DNA of 43,867 bases from Acidimicrobiales bacterium (GCA_030447445.1 JAUJOW010000018.1:1-43867), one strand, 5' to 3'. Numbered from the stretch's first letter, positions 16,776 through 25,326 are shown. Notes: generated by a model from the sequence alone, not told the origin. Made by a program: numbers and translations.

Positions 16776-17411
16776 TCAGCTGGTCTGGGGAGCTTCGCGG
16801 AGGCTGCGCTTGAGCTCGATCATGCCGGGGGTGCGGGCGATCAGCTCGACGGCGTCCCAGAGCGCGACGGCTTCGGGGCCCCTGGGGATGCGGCTGATCA
16901 CCGGCCCGAAGAAGCTGGCCCGGGGATCGTCGCCGAAGGTGACGATCGGGGTGCCCACGTCGTCGCCGACCCGGCTGAGCGCCTCGGCCGTCTCGGCCTC
17001 GAGCACCTTGTCCCAGCGCTCGTCATTGGCGGCGCCGGCCTGCTCGCCGGCCACCCCGATCTCGGCCAGGTACTCGGGGAACCCCTCCTCCCAGCGGTCC
17101 ATGATGTCGCCGCCCCGGGCGTTCACGTGGATGTCGGTCCCGACCCGGGTGTAGAAGGCGCCCACGGAGCCGCCGCCCTCGGCCTCCCGGATGGCGGCCG
17201 CCACCCGCAGCAGCTTCTGGCCGGTGCCGTGCCCGGCCACGTACCCCTCGGGGAAGTCGGTGCCGTAGTCCTTGTCCTTGTTGACGAGGCGCAGGCAGAT
17301 GAACCGCCAGTCGACGGCGAGGCCGCGCTCGCCGGCCACCTCCTCGACCCAGCGAGAGGTGATCCAGGCCCAGGGGCACACCGGGTCGAAGAAGAAGTCC
17401 ACGTCGGCCAT
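16776..17411 (-). CDS. DsbA-family protein similar to mycothiol-dependent reductase Rv2466c, with a CPWA motif
   Basis: 211-residue thioredoxin-fold protein with the DsbA helical insertion. It follows M. tuberculosis Rv2466c closely at the start (VDFFFDPVCPWAWITSRWVE) and at the end (GTPIVTFGDDPRASFFGPVI, then SRIPRGPEAVALWDAVE and FELK-like IELKRSLREAPQ). Rv2466c has CPWC; here the second cysteine is Ala (C12-P-W-A15), leaving a monothiol site. The cis-proline region (VGTPIV) is kept. Such a protein could act as a monothiol mycothiol-dependent reductase or could have lost disulfide activity. It probably has its own promoter, with TAGGGT 6 bases upstream of the ATG, although it follows era by 26 bases. 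Confidence 0.85.
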   Translation of the reverse strand: MADVDFFFDPVCPWAWITSRWVEEVAGERGLAVDWRFICLRLVNKDKDYGTDFPEGYVAGHGTGQKLLRVAAAIREAEGGGSVGAFYTRVGTDIHVNARGGDIMDRWEEGFPEYLAEIGVAGEQAGAANDERWDKVLEAETAEALSRVGDDVGTPIVTFGDDPRASFFGPVISRIPRGPEAVALWDAVELIARTPGMIELKRSLREAPQTS

Positions 17412-17417
17412 GGCGCC

Positions 17418-17423
17418 ACCCTA
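17418..17423 (-). promoter_or_regulatory. Putative -10 element of the DsbA-like gene
   Basis: On the minus strand TAGGGT is followed by six bases and the ATG, matching the leaderless spacing seen at uppS and others. Confidence 0.35.
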
Positions 17424-17437
17424 CGCAGCTGCTGGTC

Positions 17438-18274
17438 TCAGAAGCCGAGGCGCTCGAGGACGTCGGCCCGACGCTGCCAGTCCTTGTCGACCTTGACGAA
17501 GAGCTCGAGGTAAGCGCCTTCGGGCAGTTGCGCCCGCACCGCCGTGCCCACGTGCTTCAGGACGCCGCCGCCCCGCCCGATCACGATGCCCTTCTGGGAC
17601 TCCCGCTCGACCAGGATCTCGCAGCGGATGCGGGGCCACTCCCACTCCACCACCCGGGTGGCGATCGAGTGCGGCAGCTCGTCGCGGGCCACGGCCAGGA
17701 GCTGCTCGCGGACGAGCTCGGCCACCCAGCGCCCCTCGGGCACGTCGGTCACCATGCCCTCGGGGTAGTAGGCGGGGCCGTCGGGCAGCCGCGAGACGAG
17801 CACCTCGACCAGCTCGGCCACGCCCTCCCCGGTGCGGGCCGACAGTGGGATGTAGGCCCCCAGGTCGAAGGCGCCGGCGGCGTCGAGCTGTTCGAGCACC
17901 TGGGCCGGCCCGGCCCGGTCGACCTTGTTCACCACCACGATGGCGTCACGGGGCACCCGGGCCGCCACCCAGCGGTCACCGGGACCGAGGGGAGCGGTGG
18001 CGTCGACCACGAGGCAGACCACGTCGACGTCGCCGATGGCTCCGGTGGCGGTGGCGTTGAGCCGCTCCCCGAGCAAGGTCCGGGGCTTGTGGATGCCCGG
18101 GGTGTCGACGAACACGATCTGCGCGTCGGGGCGGGACAGCACGCCCCGCACCTGGGTCCGGGTGGTCTGGGGCTTGTCCGAGACGATGGTGACCTTGGTG
18201 CCGAGGACGGCGTTGAGCAGCGTCGACTTCCCGACGTTCGGCCGCCCGACGAGGGTGACGAAGCCCGACCTCAC
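17438..18274 (-). CDS. era: GTPase Era
   Basis: GTPase that binds the 3' end of 16S rRNA and helps 30S assembly. 278 residues from a GTG that overlaps the stop of the CNNM gene (GTGA). G motifs: G1 GRPNVGKSTLLNAVLG, G2 around KPQTTRTQVRG, G3 VDTPGIHKP, G4 VNKVD and G5 LSARTG. The C-terminal KH domain follows with EWPRIRCEILVERESQKGIV and IGRGGGVLKHVGTAVRAQL, ending in LFVKVDKDWQRRADVLERLG. The much longer open frame that extends upstream is only the other frame of the CNNM gene. It sits in the phoH-ybeY-CNNM-era operon, a classic ribosome-maturation cluster. Confidence 0.96.
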   Translation of the reverse strand: MRSGFVTLVGRPNVGKSTLLNAVLGTKVTIVSDKPQTTRTQVRGVLSRPDAQIVFVDTPGIHKPRTLLGERLNATATGAIGDVDVVCLVVDATAPLGPGDRWVAARVPRDAIVVVNKVDRAGPAQVLEQLDAAGAFDLGAYIPLSARTGEGVAELVEVLVSRLPDGPAYYPEGMVTDVPEGRWVAELVREQLLAVARDELPHSIATRVVEWEWPRIRCEILVERESQKGIVIGRGGGVLKHVGTAVRAQLPEGAYLELFVKVDKDWQRRADVLERLGF

Positions 18275-19581
18275 CCCTCGATCCCGCCCGAGCGGCCATC
18301 CCCGCCCGAGCGCTCCGAGCTCGCCGCCACGGACGGCAGGCGGGCGATGCGCACCCGGCTGATCCGCCGGCCCTGCACCTTGTCGGCCCGCAGCTCGAAG
18401 TCCCCGACCTGCACGGTGTCGCCCTCGACGGCGAGGCGCCCCAGCGTGCTGAAGAGGAGGCCTCCGACGGTGTCCCACTCGCCTTCGGGCAGCCCGCCCC
18501 CGAGGACCTCGTTGGCCTCGTCGATGGGCAGCCGGCCGCTCACCCGGACGGCGCCCCCGGGCAGGGGCTCGACGCGCGGGTCCTCCACGTCGTACTCGTC
18601 GACGATCTCGCCCACGAGCTCCTCGATGAGGTCCTCGAGGGTGACGAGGCCGGCGGTGCCACCGTACTCGTCGATGACGATGGCCATGTGGAACTGCTCG
18701 GCCTGCATCTCCCGCAAGAGCTCGGCCACCCGCTTGGTCTCTGGCACCAGCCGGGCGGGACGCATGAGCGCGGCGACCTCGGCGTCCTCGGCCCCGTCCC
18801 GCTCGGCCCGCATGAGGTCCTTGGCGTAGACCACGCCCACCACGTCGTCGATGCCCTCGCCGTACACGGGTACCCGGCTGTACCCGTTCAGCAGGACCAC
18901 CTCCATGACGTCGGCCACCCGGAAGTCGGAGCCGACGCTGACCATGTCGGTGCGGGGCACCATGACCTCGCGGACGATGGTGTCGCCGAACTCGATGATC
19001 TGCTTGATGAGGACCCGTTCCTCGTGCTCGATGGACTCCGACTCGGCGGCCTCGTCGGTGAGGGCCAACAACTCCTCCTCGGACACGAACGGCCCCTGCT
19101 TCAGCCCCTTGCCCGGCAGGATCACGTTGGTCAGGCCGATCAGGCCCCGCGACAGCACCCGCAGCGGCAGGAAGTGGGTCAGGGCGTGGACCGGGCGCGC
19201 CGTGATGAGCGCCGCTTGGTCGCTGTGCTGCACGGCCCACGTCTTCGGGGCCGCTTCGGCGAGGACGAAGACCACCACCACGTTCACGAACAACCCGACC
19301 GCCACTCCGACGCTGCCGAACAACCGCTCCGCCACGAGCGTGGTGAGCGCCGTCTGCACCGACTGGAGCACGAGCACCATCAGCAGCAGCGGGTTGATGA
19401 ACTCCTCGGGGCGGGTCACGAGGCGCACGAGCTTCGAGCCTCCCCGGCGCCCGGAGTCCTCGAGGCCGATGGCCTTGGCCCGGTTCATGCGGGTCAGTCC
19501 GGTCTCGGCCACGGCCAGGAAGACGAGCGCCACCAGCAGGCACCCGATGGCGACGAGCATGACGGCCTCGGTCGTGGTCAC
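18271..19581 (-). CDS. CNNM/CBS-domain hemolysin-family transporter (CorC/HlyC-like)
   Basis: 436-residue membrane protein. The N-terminal CNNM domain (about 1-180) has several hydrophobic spans, beginning with AVMLVAIGCLLVALVFLAVA and including VGLFVNVVVVFVLAEAAPKT. A tandem CBS pair follows (about 200-330: REVMVPRTDMVSVGSDFRVA, MAIVIDEYGGTAGLVTLEDL). The CorC_HlyC transporter-associated domain (RVSGRLPIDEANEVLGGGLP) closes it. Relatives influence magnesium or cobalt movement. Start is GTG, overlapping the ybeY stop (GTGA). It lies between ybeY and era as in many actinobacteria. Confidence 0.92.
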   Translation of the reverse strand: MTTTEAVMLVAIGCLLVALVFLAVAETGLTRMNRAKAIGLEDSGRRGGSKLVRLVTRPEEFINPLLLMVLVLQSVQTALTTLVAERLFGSVGVAVGLFVNVVVVFVLAEAAPKTWAVQHSDQAALITARPVHALTHFLPLRVLSRGLIGLTNVILPGKGLKQGPFVSEEELLALTDEAAESESIEHEERVLIKQIIEFGDTIVREVMVPRTDMVSVGSDFRVADVMEVVLLNGYSRVPVYGEGIDDVVGVVYAKDLMRAERDGAEDAEVAALMRPARLVPETKRVAELLREMQAEQFHMAIVIDEYGGTAGLVTLEDLIEELVGEIVDEYDVEDPRVEPLPGGAVRVSGRLPIDEANEVLGGGLPEGEWDTVGGLLFSTLGRLAVEGDTVQVGDFELRADKVQGRRISRVRIARLPSVAASSERSGGDGRSGGIEG

Positions 19582-20168
19582 GGCGCAGGAGAGGGCGCCC
19601 AGGGGTCGCCGCTGAGGGGGCCGTGGAACCGTGCCAACAGGTCCCGCTCGAGCCCTTGCATGGTGGCGGCGTCGGCAGGATCGGCGTGGTCGAGCCCGAG
19701 AACGTGGAGCACGCCGTGGACCACGAGCAGCGCCAGCTCGTCGTCGTAGGTGCCGGCGTGGTGAGGGGCGTTGTCGGCCGCCACCGCCGGGCAGATCACC
19801 ACGTCGCCGAGGAGCAGCGGGGCCTCGTCGGGCTCGATCGGCGAGCGGTCGGGACCGGTCGCGCTGGCGTCGGGCCAGCGCCCCACCTCGACGACGTCCT
19901 CTTCGATGGGGAAGGACAGCACGTCGGTGGGACCGTCGCCGTCGAGGAACCGCCGGTGGAGCTCGGCCATGGCCGAGCGGTCGACGAACAGCAGCGACAG
20001 CTCGGCGTCGCCCCGCACGCCCCGGGCACCGATCACCGCCTCGGCCAGCCGGGCCCAGCGGGCCACGTCGACCGGATGGCTGTCCTGCTCGTCGGCCACG
20101 AAGACCTCCAGGGAGCCCTCGGGGGGCTGGCGCCGGCGGTCCGCCGCCGGGAATGGACCGGGCCTCAT
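19578..20168 (-). CDS. ybeY: Endoribonuclease YbeY
   Basis: Single-strand RNase for 16S rRNA 3' maturation and ribosome quality control. 196 residues from the internal [21 protein letters not shown]; the longer open frame would enter phoH. The UPF0054 zinc site H-x3-H-x5-H is present in [20 protein letters not shown]. It is preceded by the family block [13 protein letters not shown] and by [20 protein letters not shown]. An N-terminal extension of about 25 residues is poorly conserved. The start is 16 bases after the phoH stop. Confidence 0.95.
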   Translation of the reverse strand: MRPGPFPAADRRRQPPEGSLEVFVADEQDSHPVDVARWARLAEAVIGARGVRGDAELSLLFVDRSAMAELHRRFLDGDGPTDVLSFPIEEDVVEVGRWPDASATGPDRSPIEPDEAPLLLGDVVICPAVAADNAPHHAGTYDDELALLVVHGVLHVLGLDHADPADAATMQGLERDLLARFHGPLSGDPWAPSPAP

Positions 20169-20184
20169 TGGTGCGCCGCGCTCG

Positions 20185-21123
20185 TCATGAGCCCCGCTCG
20201 TAGGCGTCGACGATGTCGGCCACGATGCGGTGGCGCACGACGTCGCGGCTGGTGAGGCGCACGAAGGCGAGGCCGTCGATCCCGGCCAGCACCTGCTCGA
20301 GACCGCCGAGCCCGCTGCGCCCGCCGGGCACGTCGACCTGGGTTGTGTCCCCCGTGACAACGGCCTTGGAGCCGAAGCCGATCCGGGTGAGGAACATCTT
20401 CATCTGCTCGGGCGTGGTGTTCTGGGCCTCGTCGAGGATGATGAAGCTCGAGTTGAGGGTCCGGCCCCGCATGAACGCAAGAGGTGCGACCTCGACCGTG
20501 CCCCGCTCGAGGAGCCGCTGGGCCCCCTCGGGCTCGACCATGTCGTAGAGGGCGTCGTAGAGGGGGCGCAGGTAGGGATCGACCTTGGCCATCAGGTCGC
20601 CGGGCAGGAACCCGAGCCGCTCCCCGGCCTCCACCGCCGGCCGCGTGAGGATGATGCGGTCGACCTGCTTCGACTGGAGCGCCTGCATGGCCATGGCCAC
20701 GGCCAACCAGCTCTTGCCGGTGCCGGCGGGACCGAGCCCGAAGGTGATCACGTTGCCGGCGATGGCGTCGACGTAGCGCTTCTGGCCGCTCGACTTCGGT
20801 CGCACCGTCCGCCCCCGGGCCGAGCGCAGCACCTCGGCGGCCAGGACCTCGGAAGGACGCTCGTCGGCCTTCACCATGTCGATGGTGCGGCTGACCACGG
20901 CGGGCTCGAGCCGCTCCCCCTGCTGGAGCAGGAGCACGAGCTCGGAGAACAAGCGGCCGACCCGCTCTGCGTCGCCGCCGCCGATGGCGATCTCGTTGCC
21001 CCGCACGTGCACGCTGGCGTCGGCGAAGGCGTCTTCCACGAGGCGGAGGTGGGCATCTCGGTGACCGAGCAGCGGGACCATCAGGTGGTTGCCGGGCACG
21101 TTGATCTTGACCTGGGTCGTCAC
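20185..21123 (-). CDS. phoH: PhoH-like ATPase
   Basis: PhoH/YbeZ family P-loop ATPase associated with YbeY in RNA and ribosome metabolism. The N-terminal domain (about 1-115) includes [20 protein letters not shown]; the PhoH ATPase follows with Walker [40 protein letters not shown], and Walker [21 protein letters not shown]. Next come [20 protein letters not shown] and the C-terminal [17 protein letters not shown] take the GTG giving 312 residues ([11 protein letters not shown]), because upstream codons look non-coding and reach the divergent gene. First gene of the phoH-ybeY-CNNM-era operon. Confidence 0.94.
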   Translation of the reverse strand: MTTQVKINVPGNHLMVPLLGHRDAHLRLVEDAFADASVHVRGNEIAIGGGDAERVGRLFSELVLLLQQGERLEPAVVSRTIDMVKADERPSEVLAAEVLRSARGRTVRPKSSGQKRYVDAIAGNVITFGLGPAGTGKSWLAVAMAMQALQSKQVDRIILTRPAVEAGERLGFLPGDLMAKVDPYLRPLYDALYDMVEPEGAQRLLERGTVEVAPLAFMRGRTLNSSFIILDEAQNTTPEQMKMFLTRIGFGSKAVVTGDTTQVDVPGGRSGLGGLEQVLAGIDGLAFVRLTSRDVVRHRIVADIVDAYERGS

Positions 21124-21155
21124 GCTCGCATCCGCGTCGGGATCAGGGTGCCCCG

Positions 21156-21161
21156 AGCGTA
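21156..21161 (-). promoter_or_regulatory. Putative -10 element of the phoH operon
   Basis: TACGCT on the minus strand, about 33 bases before the chosen GTG. It is the same hexamer as at glyS. It would give a short leader of about 25 bases without an obvious Shine-Dalgarno sequence. Confidence 0.3.
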
Positions 21162-21185
21162 TCGGCCGGCCGACCCGGCCCTCCC

Positions 21186-21191
21186 TAAGCT
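21186..21191 (+). promoter_or_regulatory. Putative -10 element of the hypothetical gene at 21198
   Basis: TAAGCT followed by six bases and the GTG start, again the leaderless spacing. Confidence 0.35.
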
Positions 21192-21197
21192 TCCGGC

Positions 21198-21815
21198 GTG
21201 GCACTGGAGGGCCCCGACCCGCCTCGTCTCGCCGACGGGAGTCTCGACGAGGGGAGCCTCGACGACGGGAGCGTCGATGACCTGGTGGCCGAGCTCAGTC
21301 GGTGGTTGGCCGACGGGCGCGTCGATGCCGCCGCCGCCTCCCGGGCCCGGGAACGGTGGTTGCGCCAGGCCGCCGAGGAGGAGGCCCTCTTCGCCGGGAT
21401 CCTCCTCGACCTGGCCGAGCGGGACATGGCCGTGATGGCGGCCGTGGCCGGCAACCGCACCCACCGGGGCGTGGTGCGAGCCGTCGCCGAGGACTTCTGC
21501 GCCCTGCGCACCGCTGACGGCGGTGACGTGCTGCTGCGCTACGACGGCATCTCGTCGGTTCGCCCCCACGGTCGGCCCGAGGGCCACACCGGCGACCGGG
21601 CCCGGGCCCTCGACATGACGTTCAACGAAGCGGTGGTGGCCCTGGCCGGTGACCGGCCGCGGGTCCTGGTCATCACCCTCGACGGCACCGGCCTCTCCGG
21701 GGAGCTGCGGGCCGCCGGCCGAGACGTGCTGACCCTGCGCCTCGACGGGGAGGCGCGGGCGACGAGCTACGTCCCGCTGGGCTCGGTGGCCGAGCTGTCG
21801 ATCGTCTCGGGGTAG
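21198..21815 (+). CDS. Hypothetical protein with possible Sm-like/beta-barrel segment
   Basis: I do not recognise this 205-residue protein. After an acidic N-terminus with short repeats (DGSLDEGSLDDGSVDD) there is a long helix rich in Arg, Ala and Glu (about 35-75). Then comes a segment that reads like a small beta-barrel: GNRTHRGVVRAVAEDFCALR, then TADGGDVLLRYDGISSVRP. The C-terminal half has a second pair of strand-like blocks (PRVLVITLDGTGLSGELRAA and RATSYVPLGSVAELSIVSG). No signal peptide or membrane span. The coding frame has normal codon use and a leaderless-type promoter, so it is probably real. Its 3' end overlaps the convergent HTH fragment by 49 bases. Confidence 0.65.
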   Translation: MALEGPDPPRLADGSLDEGSLDDGSVDDLVAELSRWLADGRVDAAAASRARERWLRQAAEEEALFAGILLDLAERDMAVMAAVAGNRTHRGVVRAVAEDFCALRTADGGDVLLRYDGISSVRPHGRPEGHTGDRARALDMTFNEAVVALAGDRPRVLVITLDGTGLSGELRAAGRDVLTLRLDGEARATSYVPLGSVAELSIVSG

Positions 21816-21964
21816 AGGTGCTCGAGCGAGCCGGGCGCGATGCGGCAGGCATCGATGAAGGTGTCGACCTCGTTCTCCTTCAGCCGGATGACCCGACCGA
21901 AGCGGTAGGCCGGCAACTGGCCCTCGTCGATGAACCGGTACAGCGTGCGCGGCGTGATGCCGAG
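21767..21964 (-). pseudogene. 3' fragment of a BldC/excisionase-type HTH DNA-binding protein
   Basis: The minus strand encodes the C-terminal part of a small MerR/excisionase-like regulator: LGITPRTLYRFIDEGQLPAY, then RFGRVIRLKENEVDTFIDAC and the family tail GSLEHLYPE. Intact relatives start only some 15 residues earlier with a short helix ending in a V-A-E-R-L-G-like turn. Here that beginning is absent: upstream the frame continues into unrelated sequence (antisense to the LysM fragment). The break lies at about 21960-21967. The open frame does continue, so a chimeric product is conceivable, but the N-terminal residues match no HTH family. Confidence 0.75.
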
Positions 21965-22168
21965 GCCACCCTGGCCGACGCCTGGGGCCGGGCTCCCACC
22001 GACGCCGAGATCGACCCCTACTGGCGCCACCTGGTGGAGGTCAACCGTCCCCGCCTGGTCGACGGGTCCAACCCCGACCTCATCTACCCCGGCCAGGTGT
22101 TCGACCTGCCGCCGCCCCCGGCCGCACCGGCGCCCGGCCCGCCGGCGCCCGGCCCGCCGGTTCCCTGA
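21962..22168 (+). pseudogene. 3' fragment of a LysM-domain protein
   Basis: The plus strand encodes the end of a LysM module of the kind found in actinobacterial proteins with a BTAD or peptidoglycan-binding architecture: ATLADAWGRAPTDAEIDPYW, RHLVEVNRPRLVDGSNPDL, IYPGQVFDLPPPP, then a Pro/Ala/Gly-rich tail. The first LysM strand (the usual V-x-P-G-D-S-L-W-x-I-A) should lie immediately upstream but is missing. The sequence instead switches abruptly to the antisense of the HTH gene. Both truncations fall at the same point. Confidence 0.75.
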
Positions 22169-22187
22169 GGGGTCGAGGCCGGCCCGG

Positions 22188-23593
22188 TCAGCCACCGAGC
22201 CGACACGGCGTCGGCCCGCCGCCTCGGTCCCCCGGTGTGGCTGTCGCCAGGGCCTCGGTCACCGCCACCGCCACGTCGTCGATGCCCTCGCCGACGACGG
22301 CGTCGATCACGCCCAACCTGGTGGAGGTCCCCGCTGGTGAGACCGAGGTGCGGTGCGACCTCGGCGGCCCGGCCGGCATCACGCTCGAGGATGGCCGCCG
22401 CCCCCTCCGGTCCGATCACCGAGAAGATGGCGTGCCGCTGCACGAGGAGGCGGTCGGCCCAGGCGAGGGCCAGGCTCCACCGCTGCCTCCTCGCCGACGC
22501 AGACCGAGACGCTGACCGTCGACAGGGCGGCCAGGGCGGCGAACGTGCGGGCGATCTCGGCCGCCACGCCGTCGTTCTCGCTGGCGCTGGAGGGGTCGGC
22601 GCCCGGCGTGTCGACCAGGGTGACGACCGGGAGGCCGAGGCGGTCGGCCAGGGCGATGGCCCGTTGGGCGAGGCGGAAGCCGGCGGCGGTGGGCCGGCCG
22701 GCGGCGGCATATCGGTCCGAGGCCACGACCACCACCCGCTGCGGACCGATCGTGGCCAGCGCTGCCCGCAGGGTCGGGTCGGTGCCGCCGAGCTCGGTCC
22801 AGGACCGGCACAGACCGGCGGCGACGTCGATGCCCGAGGGGCGGCCGGGCTGGCGGGCTCGGAGGACCTCGGCCCAGGCGCCGGACGGTGTCGGCTCCTG
22901 GCCCCGCCCGGCACCGGCGTCGGCACCGGCGCCGGGGTGGGACGGCGGCCGAGGGGGGAGCGGGACGTCCCGGCGCCCGAGCGCCGCCTCCACCCACGCC
23001 GTGATGTCGGAGCCGGCCACCACGGCGTCGACGAGGCCGTGGGCCAGGGCGGTGTCGGCGGTGTGGGACCGGTCGCTGACCTCGATGCCCGTGGTGGCCG
23101 CCACCACCCGCGGCCCCGCGAACCCGATGGTCGCCCCGGCTTCGACGGCGCGCAGGTCGCAGAGGGACCCGTACGACGCGAACACGCCGCCGGTGGTCGG
23201 CGACCGGTGGACGGCCACCGACAGCAGCCCGGCGTCGGCGTGACGGCGGAGGGCGGCGGCGGTGCGGCCCATCTGGACGAGGGCGACCATGCCCTCCTGG
23301 AGGCGGGCGCCGCCGCTGCGGGTGACGCACACGAGCGGCAGGCCCAGGCTGGTGGCCCGGTCCACGGCCCGGGTGATCCGCTCGCCGGCCACCACCCCCA
23401 TGGAGCCGCCGAGCACCTCGAAGCGGTTCTCGACGAGCACGTAGTGGGCGGTGCGACCGGTGCGGACCGACTCCCCGTGCGGTTCGTCGGCGCCGTCGGA
23501 CGCCAGCTCTTCGAGCCGCTGGCGGTAGCCGGGGAAGCCGAGGGGGTCGGCCGAGGCCAGCTCGGTGTCCCACTCCTCGATGAGCGCGTGCAC
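22188..23593 (-). CDS. accDA: Acetyl-CoA carboxylase carboxyltransferase (fused beta-alpha), frameshifted near the 3' end
   Basis: Transfers carboxyl from biotin to acetyl-CoA or a related acyl-CoA. The N-terminal half is AccD-like: VENRFEVLGGSMGVVAGERI, LVCVTRSGGARLQEGMVALV and PTTGGVFASYGSLCDLRAVE, then GATIGFAGPRVV. It lacks the zinc ribbon. The C-terminal half is AccA-like: LGLPVVTLVDTPGADPSSAS and ENDGVAAEIARTFAALAAL. Three single-base shifts disrupt the end: a missing C at 22489-22490, a missing G at 22473-22474 and an extra C at 22317-22318. Correcting them restores GEGGSGGALALAWADRLL, RHAIFSVIGPEGAAAIL and a GVIDAVVGEGIDDVAVAVTE tail, with a total length divisible by three (468 residues). 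GTG start. The first two sites are homopolymers, so sequencing error is likely. Confidence 0.85.
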
Positions 23594-23654
23594 CGATCAA
23601 GCCTGGCACGCTCGGCCAGAGCCCCCCGCCAGGCCGGGGCCGGCGCCAGCGGGC

Positions 23655-24722
23655 TCAGCGGAGGTGGACGGCGACCTCGTTGGCCAGCAGGCGCCCGGCC
23701 ACGGTCAACCGGACCTGGCCGCCGGTCACCTCCACGAGGCCGTCGAGGGTGACGACGGCGTCGGGCTCGAAGGCGTCGGCCGGCACCCCTTCGTCGGTCC
23801 GCAACGCGAGCTGGAGCCCCTCCCGACGGCGGGCGGCCGGGCCGAGCTCCTCACCGGCGGCCTCGGGCGGACGTCCGGCGTCGATGGCGGCGATGAAGCG
23901 CTCCGGCGTGCGGACGTTCCACCACCGGCGACCAGCCCGGTGGGAGTGGGCGGCGCACCCCACGCCGAGGTACTCGCCGCCGCTCCAGTAGAGGAGGTTG
24001 TGCCGGCAGCGGCGGCCGGGACGGGCCCAGTTGGAGATCTCGTAGCACTCGTAGCCGGCCCGGGCCAGCCGCTCGTCGGCCATGACGTACTTGGTGGCCT
24101 GGTCGTCGTCGTCGGGGTGGCGGGCCCGGTCGCCGGCCAGCGGGGTGCCGGGCTCCACGGTCAGGGCGTAGGCGCTGATGTGGCCGGGATCGAGGGCGAT
24201 GACCTCCTCGAGGGTGGAGGACCAGTCCTCGACCGACTCCCCGGCAGCGCCGAAGACGAGGTCGATGTTGCAGGCGAGGCCGGCGTCGCCGGCGGCCTCC
24301 ACGGCCGGCCGCACCCTCCTCGGGTCGTGGGTGCGGCCGAGGGCGGCAAGGACCGACGCCACCATGGACTGCACACCGAACGACACGCGGGTCACGCCCC
24401 CGTTGCGGTAGGTCTGCAACAGCGGCGGGGTGACGTCGTCGGGGTTGCACTCGACGGTGACCTCTGCGTCGGCGGTGGTGGGGATGGCGGCGACGACGGC
24501 CATCAGCGCGTCGGGGGGGACGAGGCTGGGGGTGCCGCCGCCGACGAACACGCTGGTGATCGGGGGAAGACCACCTGCTGCCGCCCTGATGTGCCGGGTG
24601 CAGGCCGACAGGTAGGCGGAGGCGAGGTGGGTGCGGTCGGTCCAGGTGGCGAAGGCGCAGTAGTCGCAGCGGTGCCGGCAGAACGGCACGTGGACGTAGA
24701 CGCCGAAGGGACGGGCCGGCAC
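23655..24722 (-). CDS. hemW: Heme chaperone HemW (radical SAM, formerly HemN-like)
   Basis: Radical SAM protein related to coproporphyrinogen III dehydrogenase but of the heme-chaperone type. 355 residues from GTG. The [4Fe-4S] motif is C-x3-C-x2-C in VPFCRHRCDYCAFATW. SAM-binding elements include VFVGGGTPSLV and EVTVECNPDDV, then VTRVSFGVQSMVASVLAALG. The C-terminal HemW block HNLLYWSGGEYLGVGCAAHS is diagnostic. It lies 11 bases after bldD and 61 bases before accDA. HemW lies near dnaJ/hrcA in many bacteria, as here. Confidence 0.92.
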   Translation of the reverse strand: MPARPFGVYVHVPFCRHRCDYCAFATWTDRTHLASAYLSACTRHIRAAAGGLPPITSVFVGGGTPSLVPPDALMAVVAAIPTTADAEVTVECNPDDVTPPLLQTYRNGGVTRVSFGVQSMVASVLAALGRTHDPRRVRPAVEAAGDAGLACNIDLVFGAAGESVEDWSSTLEEVIALDPGHISAYALTVEPGTPLAGDRARHPDDDDQATKYVMADERLARAGYECYEISNWARPGRRCRHNLLYWSGGEYLGVGCAAHSHRAGRRWWNVRTPERFIAAIDAGRPPEAAGEELGPAARRREGLQLALRTDEGVPADAFEPDAVVTLDGLVEVTGGQVRLTVAGRLLANEVAVHLR

Positions 24723-24733
24723 CGGCCCGGTGG

Positions 24734-25285
24734 TCAGCGGACCAGGCAGAGGCCGAGTTCGTCGAGCCGCCCGGCGGCCCCCTCGACGGTGGTGTCGAGG
24801 ATGCAGGCGATGGCTCGAAGGTCATCGGAGCGGATGGTCAACATGCGCCCGTTGAAGTCCTGGCGCTGCACCTGGATCATGGCCAGGTAGCGGGTGAGCA
24901 TCTCCGCCGAGGTGCCGTGGAGCCCGTCCAGGCGGGTGAGGTCGATGGTGACCTTGCGACGGGGAGCAGGGGCCGGCCCGGTGAGGTCCACCACGCCGCC
25001 CTCGCTGCGCCGCCCGAAGGTCTCGTCACGAGGCAGGAGCTGATCCACCGGCACGTTGTAGAAGCCGGCCAACCGCTGGAGACGGGGCACCGAGATGGCC
25101 CGCTCACCCCGCTCGTAGGCCCCGAGGACCGAGGCCTTGAACTCCTGGTCGGAGGCTTCCTCGGCCTCCTGGAGGGACATCCCCTTCTGACGGCGGATGG
25201 CTCGCAGCCGCTCGCCCACCTTCTTCCCGTAGACGTGGGCCTCGCCGTCGAGCTCGCCCTCTTCTACGCCGTTTCCGCTGACCAC
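24734..25285 (-). CDS. bldD: BldD-like transcriptional regulator with a c-di-GMP-binding signature
   Basis: 183-residue XRE-family regulator from a GTG with GGGAG about 5 bases upstream; a TTG further up lies in the promoter and is rejected. The N-terminal HTH reads GERLRAIRRQKGMSLQEAEE, then KASVLGAYERGERAISVPRL and FYNVPVDQLLPRD, as in Streptomyces BldD. The C-terminal domain (about 111-183) matches BldD as well: KVTIDLTRL, LTRYLAMIQVQRQDFNGRML, TIRSDDLRAIACILD. The bipartite c-di-GMP motif RxD-x8-RxxD is fully kept as R141-Q-D143 and R152-S-D-D155. In Streptomyces, BldD dimerised by tetrameric c-di-GMP represses development. The target genes here are unknown. It has its own strong promoter. 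Confidence 0.85.
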   Translation of the reverse strand: MVSGNGVEEGELDGEAHVYGKKVGERLRAIRRQKGMSLQEAEEASDQEFKASVLGAYERGERAISVPRLQRLAGFYNVPVDQLLPRDETFGRRSEGGVVDLTGPAPAPRRKVTIDLTRLDGLHGTSAEMLTRYLAMIQVQRQDFNGRMLTIRSDDLRAIACILDTTVEGAAGRLDELGLCLVR

Positions 25286-25326
25286 GTCCCGCTCCCGTCC
25301 GTTCCCGGGCCGTCGGCCCTGCGGCC

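Noticed and set aside
17438..19543. A 701-residue Era with a long N-terminal extension
   Set aside because: The first 423 codons are the alternate frame of the CNNM/CBS gene. Era starts at the GTG overlapping that gene's stop.
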